Assembly (NCBI RefSeq): GCF_016031615.1
Contig: NZ_JACYXC010000001.1
Span: forward strand, 4,464,001 to 4,528,000
Length of the DNA stretch: 64,000 bases
Source of the DNA: Streptomyces pactum
Lineage (GTDB): Bacteria; Actinomycetota; Actinomycetes; Streptomycetales; Streptomycetaceae
Direction of reading: 5' to 3'
Shown: piece by piece, positions 9,138-17,955 of the stretch
Layout of the letters: each line of letters starts with the position of its first letter
Numbering within the stretch: the first letter of the stretch is position 1
The notes under the pieces: generated by a model
The model's database searches: none
Told to the model about the DNA's origin: nothing
Seen by the model: only the letters and a program-made list of their open reading frames with translations
Program-made: the position numbers and the translations under genes

Positions 9138-9790
9138 GTGACGCCGGTCGCCCGGCTCCTGCGTGCGGTGCGCGCCTCCCGGCCGGTCCGGGCTCTCCGG
9201 TCGCTGTGGCGGTATCTGACCGGCGGCTCGGAGTACACCGCGTATCTGACGGCGCGGGGCGGCGGGAGACCGTGGAGCTACCGCGAGACCGCGCTCACGG
9301 CGGCGCTCGCCGCCTGCGGCTGCGGGCTGGCCACCGCGCTGCTGGCCGAGGTCTCCGGCGGCCCGCTCGGCACCCGGGCCCTCGCGGAGTTCGGGCCCCG
9401 CTGGTGGCAGGCGGGCGGCGCGGCGCTGGCCTGGAGCCTGCTGCTCGGCGTCCCCGGGGCGGTGGGGCTCCGCTGGTTCCGGCTGGTGCGGCGGGCGGCA
9501 CGGCACCGGGCGGAGGTGGCGGCCCGGGCCGCCGGAACCGCTCCGCCGCCCACCGGCGCGGCCCGCATCGCGGCCTCGGCCCCCGTGCGGTGGCTGCGGA
9601 CCGCACCGGGCCGGGCGGGCCGACGGCTGGTGCGCACCCTTCCCCCTGCTCCGCCGGAACCGCGCCGGGCACCACGACGCGCCGGGCCGGGGGGACCGAG
9701 TGCCACCGGTGTGGGAGACCGGTGGGGTGGGGGACACCGGGGGAGACATGGGAGGAGGAGGGGGGCGTGGGAGCCGTGGGAGTGTGACGG
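9138..9790 (+). pseudogene. Detached C-terminal membrane segments of the DUF6350 protein
   Basis: This frame encodes SLWRYLTGGSEYTAYL, then two hydrophobic segments (TALTAALAACGCGLATALLA and AGGAALAWSLLLGVPGAVGL) separated by GGPLGTRALAEFGPRWWQ. In homologues these form the end of the same DUF6350 protein. A separate gene is therefore unlikely, although GTG 9138 overlaps the TGA of the linker frame (GTGA, 9138-9141) and could restart translation. The same frame upstream to about 9018 also reads as a basic, coding-like stretch. Past about 9690 it degenerates into Arg/Gly-rich sequence, though it stays open to 10967. The whole locus is probably one gene with two or three single-base frame changes in the linker regions. 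Confidence 0.5.
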
Positions 9791-9868
9791 GGTACGGGGG
9801 CCGACGCGGCGGGCCGGGGCGCGGGCCCCCGGGCCGGCCGACCCGGGACGGGCCGCCCCGGGGGCGGC

Positions 9869-10480
9869 GTGCCGGAGGACATGGGCGGCCGGTACCCGGA
9901 CCTGCTGCCCGAGGCCCGTTCGGAGAGCTGCCCGGCGGACTTCCCCGACGCCCTCACGGCGGCGGCCACGACCCTGGACCGGTCTCCCGCGGCGGCCGGG
10001 CAGCCGGCCCCGGAACGGCCGTCGGGGAGGGACCGGGCACCGGACGCGGGCCCGGGAGGGAGGACCGGCCCGGCGGCGGAGCGGGGGCGGCGTGCCGTGC
10101 CGCACCCCGGCGTGGCCGGCGACCACCCCGGCCCGGCCGGGGACGGCGAACCCGACGGGGACGGTGACCCGGGCGGCGACGGTGAGGGGACCGCGGCGCC
10201 CCGCCCGTTGCGGGCCGGCGGCACCGTGGCCCGGCTGCGGAGCCGGATGCGCCCGGCCCGCTGGACCGCCGCCGAACCGGGCGACGCCACCGAATGGACG
10301 GCGAAGAACGAGTGGTCGGAGGCGGCCGACCCGGCCGATGAGCGGTGGGCCGACCCGGAGGACCGCTGGCCAGGGGCCGGGCCGCCGTCCTGGGAGTGGA
10401 CCGAGGAGCCACGGGGCGCCGCCGGCCGGAGCTCCGAGGCCGTACCGCCCGAGGCCGACCCACCCGCGGACGAGCTGTAA
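9869..10480 (+). CDS. Hypothetical acidic Trp-containing protein or tail of the DUF6350 protein
   Basis: A 203-residue hydrophilic frame with coding-like codon bias. It contains PEDMGGRYPDLLPEARSE near the start and an acidic, tryptophan-rich end (TEWTAKNEWSEAADPADERW and PSWEWTEEP). The same frame already looks coding from about 9788, just after a stop, so it may be the cytoplasmic tail of the DUF6350 protein read in another frame. The GTG at 9869 has only a weak G-rich upstream element. I do not recognise a domain. Confidence 0.4.
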   Translation: MPEDMGGRYPDLLPEARSESCPADFPDALTAAATTLDRSPAAAGQPAPERPSGRDRAPDAGPGGRTGPAAERGRRAVPHPGVAGDHPGPAGDGEPDGDGDPGGDGEGTAAPRPLRAGGTVARLRSRMRPARWTAAEPGDATEWTAKNEWSEAADPADERWADPEDRWPGAGPPSWEWTEEPRGAAGRSSEAVPPEADPPADEL

Positions 10481-11862
10481 CCCGTACGGGCGCCACGGCC
10501 GGCGCGGCGGAACCGCGGACGCCTCGGCCCTGTCGCCCCGGCCGCCCGGCGCGACAGGGCGCACCCCGGGCGCCGCACCCGACGGCCGGACGACGATGAC
10601 GGCCGTCGGGCGGGACGATGACGGCCGTCCGGGCGGACACGATGCTTCGGGCTCGACGCACACGGTGCTCCGCACGGCGGGCACGGTGCTCCGCACGACG
10701 CACGACGCGGGTGGACACGGTGCCCCCACGACGAACACCACGGTCCGGGCGACGGACATCAACGCCACGACCCGTGGCCGGCGGCTGCGGGACGTGCGGC
10801 TGCGGCGGGGCGGCCGCTACGAGCGGAGGACGGCGGCCGGGGGCTCCCGCTCGACCGGACCAGCCGGCTCGGCGGTGGCGGGGTGGCCGACCGGGTCGAT
10901 CACGTCGTCGACGGCGGCGCGGAACCGGACGCACCCGCGGTGCCGCTGTGGCCGGACGGTCATGTGACCTGGTACGCGGGCGCAGGAGGGCCCGCTCGCC
11001 CGGCTGCCCGCGTGGTGCGCCGCCGCCGCGGACCGAACGGCCGGCCACGGCCGCACCGCGAACGACCGGTGGTCGGCCTGGCGCCCGCCGTCGCCGGAGG
11101 CTCGGCCGTTTCCCTGCCCCGGTGGCGCGCCGCAGCCGGCGGCCGGCCGTGGCCCCCCGCAGTCGGGGACTCGACCGTCTCGCGACCCGGCCGGTCCCGG
11201 CCCGGACTGGGCTGACTCCGACCCGACCCGGACTGGGCCGGGTCGCCCGGACCGGGGCAGCGCCCCTGCGTCGAGCCCGATCCGTGGCCGGGCCCGCCCT
11301 CGCTGCCGGGGGCTCGGTCGTTTCCTGGCCCCGGTGCCGCGCCGCAGCCTGGCGGCCGGCTGTGGCGCCTCACAACCGGGGACCCGATCGTCTTCCGCCC
11401 CGGCGTCTTCCGACCCGGCCGGACCCGGCCAGGACTGGGCCGGGTCGCCCGGACCGGGGCAGCGCCCCTGCGTCGAGCCCGACCCGCGGCCGCGCCCGCC
11501 CCGCCACCCGCGCCTGAGCCGGGCCGCCGGCTCTCGCGCACCAGCCGCACCGGTCGCTCCGCCGCACCGGCGGGGGCGCCGCACCAGCCGCTCCCGCCGT
11601 ACCGGCCGGGCCGCCGGCTCCCGCCGTACCGGCCGGGGCGCCGCACCAGCCGTACCGGCCGCGCCCGCCCCCGCCACCCGCGCCTGAGCAGGGCCGCCGC
11701 CGGCCGCACCGGCCGGGCCGCCGGCTCCCGCCGTACCGGACGGGGGCTCCCGCCCCACCGCACCGACCGGCCCGTCGCCGTACGGCCGCTCGCGCCACAG
11801 CAGCCGCACCGGCCGGATGCCCGCCGCCGGACCCTGCCGCGGCGGGCGGGCGCCGTCAGGCG
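10481..11862. other. Gene-poor, repeat-rich region
   Basis: No frame here has convincing protein character on either strand; the open frames are Arg/Pro/Gly/Ala-rich. Bases 10640-10720 contain short direct repeats around CACGGTGCTCCGCACG. Bases 11092-11490 contain a duplicated block. Bases 11500-11760 are short GC-rich repeats built from CCGCCGTACCGGCCGG-like units. Confidence 0.5.
11101..11490. repeat. Imperfect direct duplication of about 200 bp
   Basis: The block that begins CTCGGCCGTTTCC at 11101 recurs as CTCGGTCGTTTCC at 11313. The stretch from 11231 recurs from 11433, nearly identical for about 50 bases. The offset is 202-212 bases, so the copies differ by small indels. Confidence 0.75.
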
Positions 11863-12730
11863 TCAGTCGTCCGTGTCGAGCAGCGGGCGGAGCTGTTCCG
11901 GCAGCTTCTGTTCGCACTGCTCCCGGGAGGTGCTGGTGAGGGCGTCGTCCACGCAGGTGTAGTAGTCGCTGTAGATCAGCTGGACGCTGTACGTCGCCAC
12001 CACGATGAGCAGCGCGATGCCGCCCGTCACCAGGCCGCTGATCGCCGCCGCGGCCTGCGGCTTGCCGCCGTTCGCCCGGGGGGGGGGCCGGGAGGGGGCG
12101 CGCCGGGCGTCCGGGGGCGGGCGGCGGGGCGTCCACCGCCGCCGCTGCCGTCCGGCCGGCGTCGGGGCGGCGCGGCTTGCCGCGCAGCGAGCTGATGCCC
12201 CAGTACAGCGCCAGCGCGCCGAGCAGCAGGGCGATCTCGGGCAGGCTGAACAGGGCGAAGAAGAACGCCCACATGCCGGCCAGCAGGGCGTACCGGGCGC
12301 GCCGCTGCGCCGGGTCGGTGGGGTCCCAGCGCGGGCCGGAGCCGCGCTGGCCGTCCCGCCCGTTGGGGCGCTCGCCCTGGTTGCCGCCCCAGCCGCCGCT
12401 CTGCCGGCCGGGCTGCCGGCTGCTCCACTGGCTGCCCCACGCCGGGGGCTGCCGCGGTCCGCCGGAGGGGTCGCCGGGGCCGTCCTCCCGGCCCGGGCCG
12501 CCGCCCCGGCCGTCGGAGCCGTCCCCGTCGCCGCCGGCGGAGCCGTTCCCGCCGTTGCCGGGGCCGCCGTCACCGGTGGGCCGGCTGCGGGGGCGCCACG
12601 GTTGCTCGGGGCTGCCCTCCGGCGGCGGGGCGAACGGGTTGTGGTCGTCCTGGCCGCCCGGGGACGGGGAGGACGAAGGCGACTGCCGCTCCCGCGCCAG
12701 CGGCGCGTGCGACTTCTGGGCGCCCCTCAT
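11863..12730 (-). pseudogene. Two-TM Pro/Gly-rich membrane protein (DUF4190-like), frameshifted at a C10 run
   Basis: The start at ATG 12730 has GGGGAGG six bases upstream. The N-terminal 150 residues are a Pro/Gly/Gln-rich cytoplasmic region. A DUF4190-like hydrophobic segment follows: ARYALLAGMWAFFFALFSLP and then EIALLLGALALYWGISSLRG. At 12087-12078 the coding strand has C10, after which this frame turns into Arg-rich sequence. The adjacent frame continues with ISGLVTGGIALLIVVATYSV, then YTCVDDALTS, and ends EQLRPLLDTDD before a TGA at 11863. One C fewer (C9) makes a single product of about 288 residues. I infer that the break is an indel in the homopolymer. The function is unknown. Confidence 0.7.
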
Positions 12731-13744
12731 CGCCGGGCCTCCCCGGCGTCGGGGACCGGGGTGGGGCAGTGGGCCGCGCGGCGGCGTGGGTGCGGCATGT
12801 GGAGTATGTCTTCCCCTTGTGTCGTCGTCCTGCACGCCGGGCACGGTACGGGGTGCGACGGCGTCTGCGATACGCGCGTGACGCCCGGGGCGTCCCGCGT
12901 ACCCGCTCACTGAACGGACGGGCGGCGCGGGAAGTGCCGCCCGTCCGGTCCGTACCGCCGCCCGCCCGCTCGCCGGAAGGCCCCGGTGCCACCCGGGCGG
13001 GGACCGGGGCCCGCCGGCACCGCGGAGGCGCCGGAGGGTTTCGCAGACCCGACGCTACCCTCCGCGCCGCCGTCCGTCCGGGAGGGGGCCGTGACCGGGC
13101 GGCCCACCGGGACCGCCGGGGGTGCCGGTATCGTTGCTGCCGGTCCGCTGCTTCGTAGGGTCGCCCTGAATCAGGGTCGTCACCTGCTCGTACGACCGTA
13201 CAAAGAGATCGCCGAAGTGGTCCCGAGGAGGTCCCGAAGAGACCCGGGGGAGGTCCCGACGAGTCCCCCGAGGAGTGCCCCGGAAGTCCTCAGGAGTCCC
13301 CGGGAACCCCCTGAGGGGAACCCGGAGAGATCCCCGGAACGGGGCCGCGGAGGGGAACCTCCGGAGGGATCCGCACGAGACCGCCCGCACGATGCCGACC
13401 GTCCGAAACCGCCCCCCGACCGCCGGAACTGCCCGCCGAACCGACCGTCCGAAACCGCCCGCCCGCCCGCCGGAACCGACCGCCGGAACCGACTGCCGAA
13501 CCGACCGCCGAGACCGTCCGACGAACAGACCGCCGTCACCGCCGCCGGCATCAGAACCCCCCACCACCACCCGCACCACCGCCACCACCGACCCCCGCGG
13601 CCGACCGACCGACCGGCCCGCGGCCCCGCCCGCCGACGCGTCCGAGGACGCCCGCGGCCCGTGCGGGGCACGGCCCCGCCGGGACGCCGTGCGGGTCCGC
13701 AGCACCGTGAAGATCCCGCACCACCCGTGAGAAAGAGCCCCGCC
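12731..13744. other. Intergenic region between the divergent membrane protein gene and purN
   Basis: No supported gene. Bases 13160-13210 are less GC-rich and contain a 13-bp perfect palindrome, CCCTGAATCAGGG (13164-13176), followed by GTACGACCGTAC. Bases 13209-13350 have recurring GGTCCCGA-like words. Bases 13390-13520 are tandem variants of CCGAAACCGCCC and CCGGAACCGACC. It may hold the purN promoter and a long leader, but no element can be assigned. Confidence 0.5.
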
Positions 13745-14392
13745 GTGGCCTCCCCCTGCCCCCCTCCCGCCCCGCCGGCTCCGGCCCGCCTCGTCGTGCT
13801 GGTGTCCGGTTCCGGCACCAATCTCCAGGCCCTGCTCGACGCCATCGCCGCCCACGGACCGGCCGGCTACGGCGCCGAGGTCGTCGCGGTCGGCGCCGAC
13901 CGCGACGGGATCGAGGGCCTGGCCCGCGCCGAGCGGCTGTCCATCCCGACGTTCGTGTGCCGGGTGAAGGACCACCCCAGCCGCGCCGCCTGGGACCTCG
14001 CCCTCGCCGAGGCGACCGCCGCCCACCGGCCCGACCTGGTGATCTCCGCCGGGTTCATGAAGATCGTGGGCCCGGAGTTCCTGGCCCGCTTCGGCGGCCG
14101 GTGCGTCAACACCCACCCCGCGCTGCTGCCCGCCTTCCCCGGCGCGCACGGGGTACGGGACGCGCTCGCGTACGGCGCCAAGGTGACCGGCTGCACCGTC
14201 CACTTCGTCGACGACGGCGTGGACACCGGCCCGATCATCGCCCAGGGCGTGGTCGAGGTCCGGGACGAGGACGACGAATCCGCGCTGCACGAGCGGATCA
14301 AGGAAGTCGAGCGCTCGCTGCTCGTCGATGTCGTGGGGCGTCTGGCCCGCAACGGCTACCGCATCGAGGGACGAAAGGTAACAATCCCGTGA
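13745..14392 (+). CDS. purN: Phosphoribosylglycinamide formyltransferase
   Basis: This is the third step of purine synthesis: it transfers the formyl group of 10-formyltetrahydrofolate to glycinamide ribonucleotide. The product has 215 residues with the formyltransferase fold. VSGSGTNLQAL lies near residue 20 at the phosphate-binding loop. INTHPALLPAF-type sequence (VNTHPALLPAFPGAHG) carries the catalytic Asn and His. TVHFVDDGVDTGPIIAQ carries the catalytic Asp. I chose GTG 13745, with AGAAAGAG upstream; GTG 13727 is also possible. Its stop overlaps the purH start by four bases (GTGA), so the two are translationally coupled. Confidence 0.95.
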   Translation: MASPCPPPAPPAPARLVVLVSGSGTNLQALLDAIAAHGPAGYGAEVVAVGADRDGIEGLARAERLSIPTFVCRVKDHPSRAAWDLALAEATAAHRPDLVISAGFMKIVGPEFLARFGGRCVNTHPALLPAFPGAHGVRDALAYGAKVTGCTVHFVDDGVDTGPIIAQGVVEVRDEDDESALHERIKEVERSLLVDVVGRLARNGYRIEGRKVTIP

Positions 14393-15996
14393 CCGCCACC
14401 AACGCCGAGGCCACCGCCACCGAGGCCACCGGGACCGGCGCCGCCAAGCGCCCGGTCCGCCGCGCCCTGCTCAGCGTCTACGACAAGACCGGTCTGGAGG
14501 AGCTGGCCCAGGGGCTGCACGCCGCCGGGGTCCAGCTGGTGTCCACCGGCTCCACCGCCGCGAGGATCGCCGCGGCCGGCGTCCCGGTCACCAAGGTCGA
14601 GGAGCTGACCGGCTTCCCCGAGTGCCTCGACGGCCGGGTGAAGACCCTGCACCCGCGCGTCCACGCCGGCATCCTCGCCGACCAGCGGCTGGAGTCCCAC
14701 CGCAACCAGCTCGACGAGCTGGGCGTGGAGCCGTTCGAGCTGGTCGTCGTCAACCTCTACCCGTTCCGGGAGACGGTGGCCTCCGGCGCCGCCCCCGACG
14801 AGTGCGTGGAGCAGATCGACATCGGCGGCCCGTCGATGGTCCGGGCGGCGGCCAAGAACCACCCGTCCGTGGCCGTGGTGGTCAACCCCGCGCGCTACGC
14901 CGATGTGCTGACGGCCGTCGCCGACGGCGGCTTCGACCTGCCGGCACGCAAGCGGCTGGCCGCCGAGGCGTTCCAGCACACCGCCGCCTACGACGTGGCG
15001 GTCGCCAACTGGTTCGCCGGCGAGTACGCGGCCGACGAGGCCGGCGCAGGCTTCCCCGCCTTCGCGGGCGCCACCTACGAGCGCGCGAACGTGCTCCGCT
15101 ACGGCGAGAACCCGCACCAGCCCGCCGCGCTCTACACCAGCGGCGGGGGCGGCCTGGCCGGCGCCGAGCAGCTGCACGGCAAGGAGATGTCGTACAACAA
15201 CTACGTGGACACCGAGGCCGCCCGCCGGGCCGCCCACGACCACGGCGACCAGCCCTGTGTGGCGATCATCAAGCACGCCAACCCCTGCGGCATCGCGGTC
15301 GGCGCGGACGTCGCGGAGGCGCACCGGAAGGCCCACGCCTGTGACCCGCTGTCCGCCTTCGGCGGTGTGATCGCGGTCAACCGCCCGGTGTCGGTGGCGA
15401 TGGCCGAGCAGGTGGCCGACATCTTCACCGAGGTGATCGTCGCCCCCGGCTACGAGGACGGCGCGGTCGAGATCCTCGCCCGGAAGAAGAACATCCGGGT
15501 GCTGCGCTGCCCCGAGGCCCCCGCCCAGGCGCTGGAGGCCCGCCCGATCGAGGGCGGCCTGCTGCTCCAGGTCCGCGACCGGCTCCAGGCGGACGGCGAC
15601 GACCCGGCCAACTGGACCCTGGCCACCGGCGCGGCGCTGGACGCCGACGGGCTGGCCGAACTGGCCTTCGCCTGGCGGGCCTGCCGCGCGGTGAAGTCCA
15701 ACGCGATCCTGCTCGCCAAGGACGGCGCCACCGTCGGCGTCGGCATGGGCCAGGTCAACCGGGTGGACTCGGCGCGGCTCGCGGTGCAGCGGGCCGGCGA
15801 GGAGCGCGCGGCCGGCTCGTACGCCGCCTCCGACGCCTTCTTCCCCTTCCCGGACGGCCTGGAGGTGCTGACCGCGGCCGGCGTCAAGGCCGTGGTGCAG
15901 CCGGGCGGTTCGGTCCGCGACGAGCTGGTGGTGGCCGCCGCCGAGGCGGCCGGGGTGACGATGTACTTCACCGGTACCCGGCACTTCTTCCACTGA
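14389..15996 (+). CDS. purH: Bifunctional AICAR transformylase / IMP cyclohydrolase
   Basis: This enzyme catalyses the last two steps to IMP. AICAR (ZMP) is formylated with 10-formyltetrahydrofolate, and the product is then cyclised. The protein has 535 residues, the usual length. The N-terminal cyclohydrolase domain starts RALLSVYDKTGLEELA and contains STGSTAARI and VKTLHPRVHAGIL. The transformylase domain contains RYGENPHQ, the KHANPCG motif with the catalytic Lys-His pair, DPLSAFGG and the closing TGTRHFFH. GTG 14389 overlaps the purN stop, with AAGGT upstream. Its substrate ZMP is the parent of ZTP, the ligand of the riboswitch found before glyA at 32960. Confidence 0.97.
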   Translation: MTATNAEATATEATGTGAAKRPVRRALLSVYDKTGLEELAQGLHAAGVQLVSTGSTAARIAAAGVPVTKVEELTGFPECLDGRVKTLHPRVHAGILADQRLESHRNQLDELGVEPFELVVVNLYPFRETVASGAAPDECVEQIDIGGPSMVRAAAKNHPSVAVVVNPARYADVLTAVADGGFDLPARKRLAAEAFQHTAAYDVAVANWFAGEYAADEAGAGFPAFAGATYERANVLRYGENPHQPAALYTSGGGGLAGAEQLHGKEMSYNNYVDTEAARRAAHDHGDQPCVAIIKHANPCGIAVGADVAEAHRKAHACDPLSAFGGVIAVNRPVSVAMAEQVADIFTEVIVAPGYEDGAVEILARKKNIRVLRCPEAPAQALEARPIEGGLLLQVRDRLQADGDDPANWTLATGAALDADGLAELAFAWRACRAVKSNAILLAKDGATVGVGMGQVNRVDSARLAVQRAGEERAAGSYAASDAFFPFPDGLEVLTAAGVKAVVQPGGSVRDELVVAAAEAAGVTMYFTGTRHFFH

Positions 15997-16049
15997 GCCG
16001 TGACGCCTGAGCCGTGACGCCTGAGCCGTGACGCCCGAGCCGTGACGAC
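15994..16049 (+). repeat. 14-bp tandem repeat starting at the purH stop codon
   Basis: Four units of TGAGCCGTGACGCC (15994, 16008, 16022 and a diverged one at 16036). The first unit's TGA is the purH stop codon, so each copy reproduces the stop and its next 11 bases. Confidence 0.9.
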
Positions 16050-16053
16050 GGCG

Positions 16054-16089
16054 CGGACGCGCCCCCGCCACCACGGAGGGGCGCGTCCG
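16054..16089 (+). terminator. Hairpin terminator of purNH
   Basis: A perfect 12-bp inverted repeat (arms 16054-16065 and 16078-16089) with a 12-base loop, just after the 14-bp repeat. No T tract. Confidence 0.75.
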
Positions 16090-16346
16090 TGACCGGCCAC
16101 CCGGTCGCCCCGGCAGGTCCGGCAGGCCCGCCACGGCCGTCCGGACGCGGGCGCCCCCCGGCGGCCCGCCGGTCGGGTGTCCCCGGCGGGCGTCCCGGCC
16201 GGGCCTGCGGGCGTCCCGGCCCGGTGACCCCGGTGGCCGTTCCGGCCCGGTGGCGCCGGGCGGCCCGCCGATGTGCGCGGGCCGCCGCCCCGATCCCCGG
16301 CCGCCCTGATTGGAGTCGGCCTCCCCGCATCCGGAAGAATGGATCC

Positions 16347-17216
16347 ATGACCGCCCAGATTCTTGACGGCAAGGCCACCGCGGCCGCGATCAAAGCCGAC
16401 CTCGCCACCCGCGTCGAGGCCCTGAAGGCCGAGGGGGTCACCCCCGGCCTCGGCACCCTGCTGGTGGGCGACGACGTCGGCAGCCAGAAGTACGTGGCGG
16501 GCAAGCACCGCGACTGCGCCCAGGTCGGCATCGCGTCGATCCAGCGCGAGCTGCCGGGCACCGCCACCCAGGAGGAGATCGAGGCGGTCGTCCGGGAGCT
16601 GAACGACGACCCGCAGTGCACCGGCTACATCGTCCAGCTGCCGCTGCCCAAGGGCATCGACACCAACCGGGTGCTGGAGCTGATCGACCCGGCCAAGGAC
16701 GCCGACGGCCTCCACCCGATGAACCTGGGCAAGCTGGTGCTCAACGAGACCGCGCCGCTGCCCTGCACCCCGTACGGCATCGTCCACCTGCTCCGCCGCC
16801 ACGGCGTGGAGATCGACGGGGCGCACGTGGTGGTGGTCGGACGGGGCGTCACCGTCGGCCGCTCGATCGGGCTGCTGCTCACCCGCAAGTCCGAGAACGC
16901 CACCGTCACGCTGTGCCACACCGGCACCCGTGACCTCGCCGGGCACCTGAAGCAGGCGGACATCATCGTGGCCGCCGCCGGCGTGGGGCACCTCATCAAG
17001 CCGGAGCACGTCAAGCCGGGCGCCGCGGTGCTCGACGTGGGCGTCAGCCGGGACGGCAACGGCAAGATCGTCGGCGATGTGGACCCGGCGGTGCGCGAGG
17101 TGGCCGGATGGGTCGCCCCCAACCCGGGCGGGGTGGGCCCCATGACCCGCGCCCAGCTCCTGGTCAACGTGGTCGAGGCCGCTGAGCGGGCCGCCGGGAT
17201 CGGCGATGCCGGCTGA
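16347..17216 (+). CDS. folD: Methylenetetrahydrofolate dehydrogenase / methenyltetrahydrofolate cyclohydrolase
   Basis: FolD interconverts 5,10-methylene-, methenyl- and 10-formyl-tetrahydrofolate with NADP, supplying the formyl donor used by PurN and PurH. The 289-residue product has the family length. It starts TAQILDGKATAAAIK. YVAGKHRDCAQVGI carries the catalytic Lys, and QLPLPKGID and CTPYGIVHLL follow. The Rossmann motif is VVVGRGVTVGRSIGLLL, and the end NPGGVGPMTRAQLL is typical. GGAAG precedes the ATG by about ten bases. It overlaps the next gene by 11 bases. An unremarkable 260-base gap separates it from the purNH terminator. Confidence 0.97.
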   Translation: MTAQILDGKATAAAIKADLATRVEALKAEGVTPGLGTLLVGDDVGSQKYVAGKHRDCAQVGIASIQRELPGTATQEEIEAVVRELNDDPQCTGYIVQLPLPKGIDTNRVLELIDPAKDADGLHPMNLGKLVLNETAPLPCTPYGIVHLLRRHGVEIDGAHVVVVGRGVTVGRSIGLLLTRKSENATVTLCHTGTRDLAGHLKQADIIVAAAGVGHLIKPEHVKPGAAVLDVGVSRDGNGKIVGDVDPAVREVAGWVAPNPGGVGPMTRAQLLVNVVEAAERAAGIGDAG

Positions 17217-17643
17217 GGCCGGAGCGGTGACGGAGGACCCGGTGGCAGCCGAACCGAGGAAGTCGCGACGCTTCCCGCTGATCACGCGGGACACCGCGCG
17301 CCCGGAGGGCGGCGGCCGGGCCGCGCCGGGGGACGCCCCCGCGCCGGTGCGGCAGTGGCCGCTGCTGACGGTGATGAGCGGCGTCGGCGTCGGCCTGCTG
17401 GTGGTCGCCCTGGACGCGTTCCGCCCGGGCATCATCGTCGTCGGGCTGTCGCTGCTGCTGGGCGCCGTGCTGCGCTGGCTGCTGCCCGAGGTCGGCATGC
17501 TGGCGGTGCGGTCCCGCTTCACCGACCTGCTCACCTACGGCGGTCTGGGCTTCGCGATCGTGATGCTGGCGATGATGGCGCAGCCCGACCCCTGGCTGAA
17601 GGTGCCGTTCCTGGAGGACGTGGTGCACTTCACGGTGCGGTGA
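17206..17643 (+). CDS. DUF3017 membrane protein
   Basis: A 145-residue protein with a hydrophilic N-terminus and three hydrophobic segments: WPLLTVMSGVGVGLLVVAL, a stretch around IIVVGLSLLLGAVLRWLLP, and FAIVMLAMMAQP. The order folD-DUF3017 is conserved in actinobacteria. The function is unknown. ATG 17206 overlaps folD by 11 bases; GTG 17227 and GTG 17242 are possible later starts. It is followed by a strong hairpin, so folD-DUF3017 is a two-gene operon. Confidence 0.88.
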   Translation: MPAEAGAVTEDPVAAEPRKSRRFPLITRDTARPEGGGRAAPGDAPAPVRQWPLLTVMSGVGVGLLVVALDAFRPGIIVVGLSLLLGAVLRWLLPEVGMLAVRSRFTDLLTYGGLGFAIVMLAMMAQPDPWLKVPFLEDVVHFTVR

Positions 17644-17657
17644 TCCGCACCGGCCCC

Positions 17658-17697
17658 GGCGGCCCGTCCACCCCTGAGGAGGGGCGGACGGGCCGCC
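17658..17697 (+). terminator. Hairpin terminator of folD-DUF3017
   Basis: Arms 17658-17675 and 17680-17697 pair over 18 positions with one mismatch and a four-base loop. It starts 14 bases after the stop codon. Confidence 0.85.
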
Positions 17698-17955
17698 GTC
17701 CTTCCCGGACGCGGCGGGCGCCGGCCGGTACGGCTCGCGCCGCTTCATTCGCGCGTCCGCGCCCCCACCACGGGACGGCAGGCGGTGAGGGCGGGGCCCG
17801 CGCCGGGGCCGGTCCGTACGGTCCCTGGGTCCGTTCCGCACGGTCCCGGGCCCGGCCCGCAGGGGCCTCGGCCGGGCCGGAGAATTGAGGCTTCTGGGAT
17901 ACTCCTGGTCATGGGGGGACGTCCGGGGCACGCGCTGGGGGAGCAGGGGGAGGCC

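Noticed and set aside
13055..13300. Minus-strand frame with GDLFVRSYEQVTTLIQGDP
   Set aside because: Looks protein-like for about 25 residues only, with no start signal or continuation. It falls in the less GC-rich leader DNA before purN.
14356..16134. Long antisense frame over purH
   Set aside because: Mirror of purH codon bias, with no start region or motif of its own.
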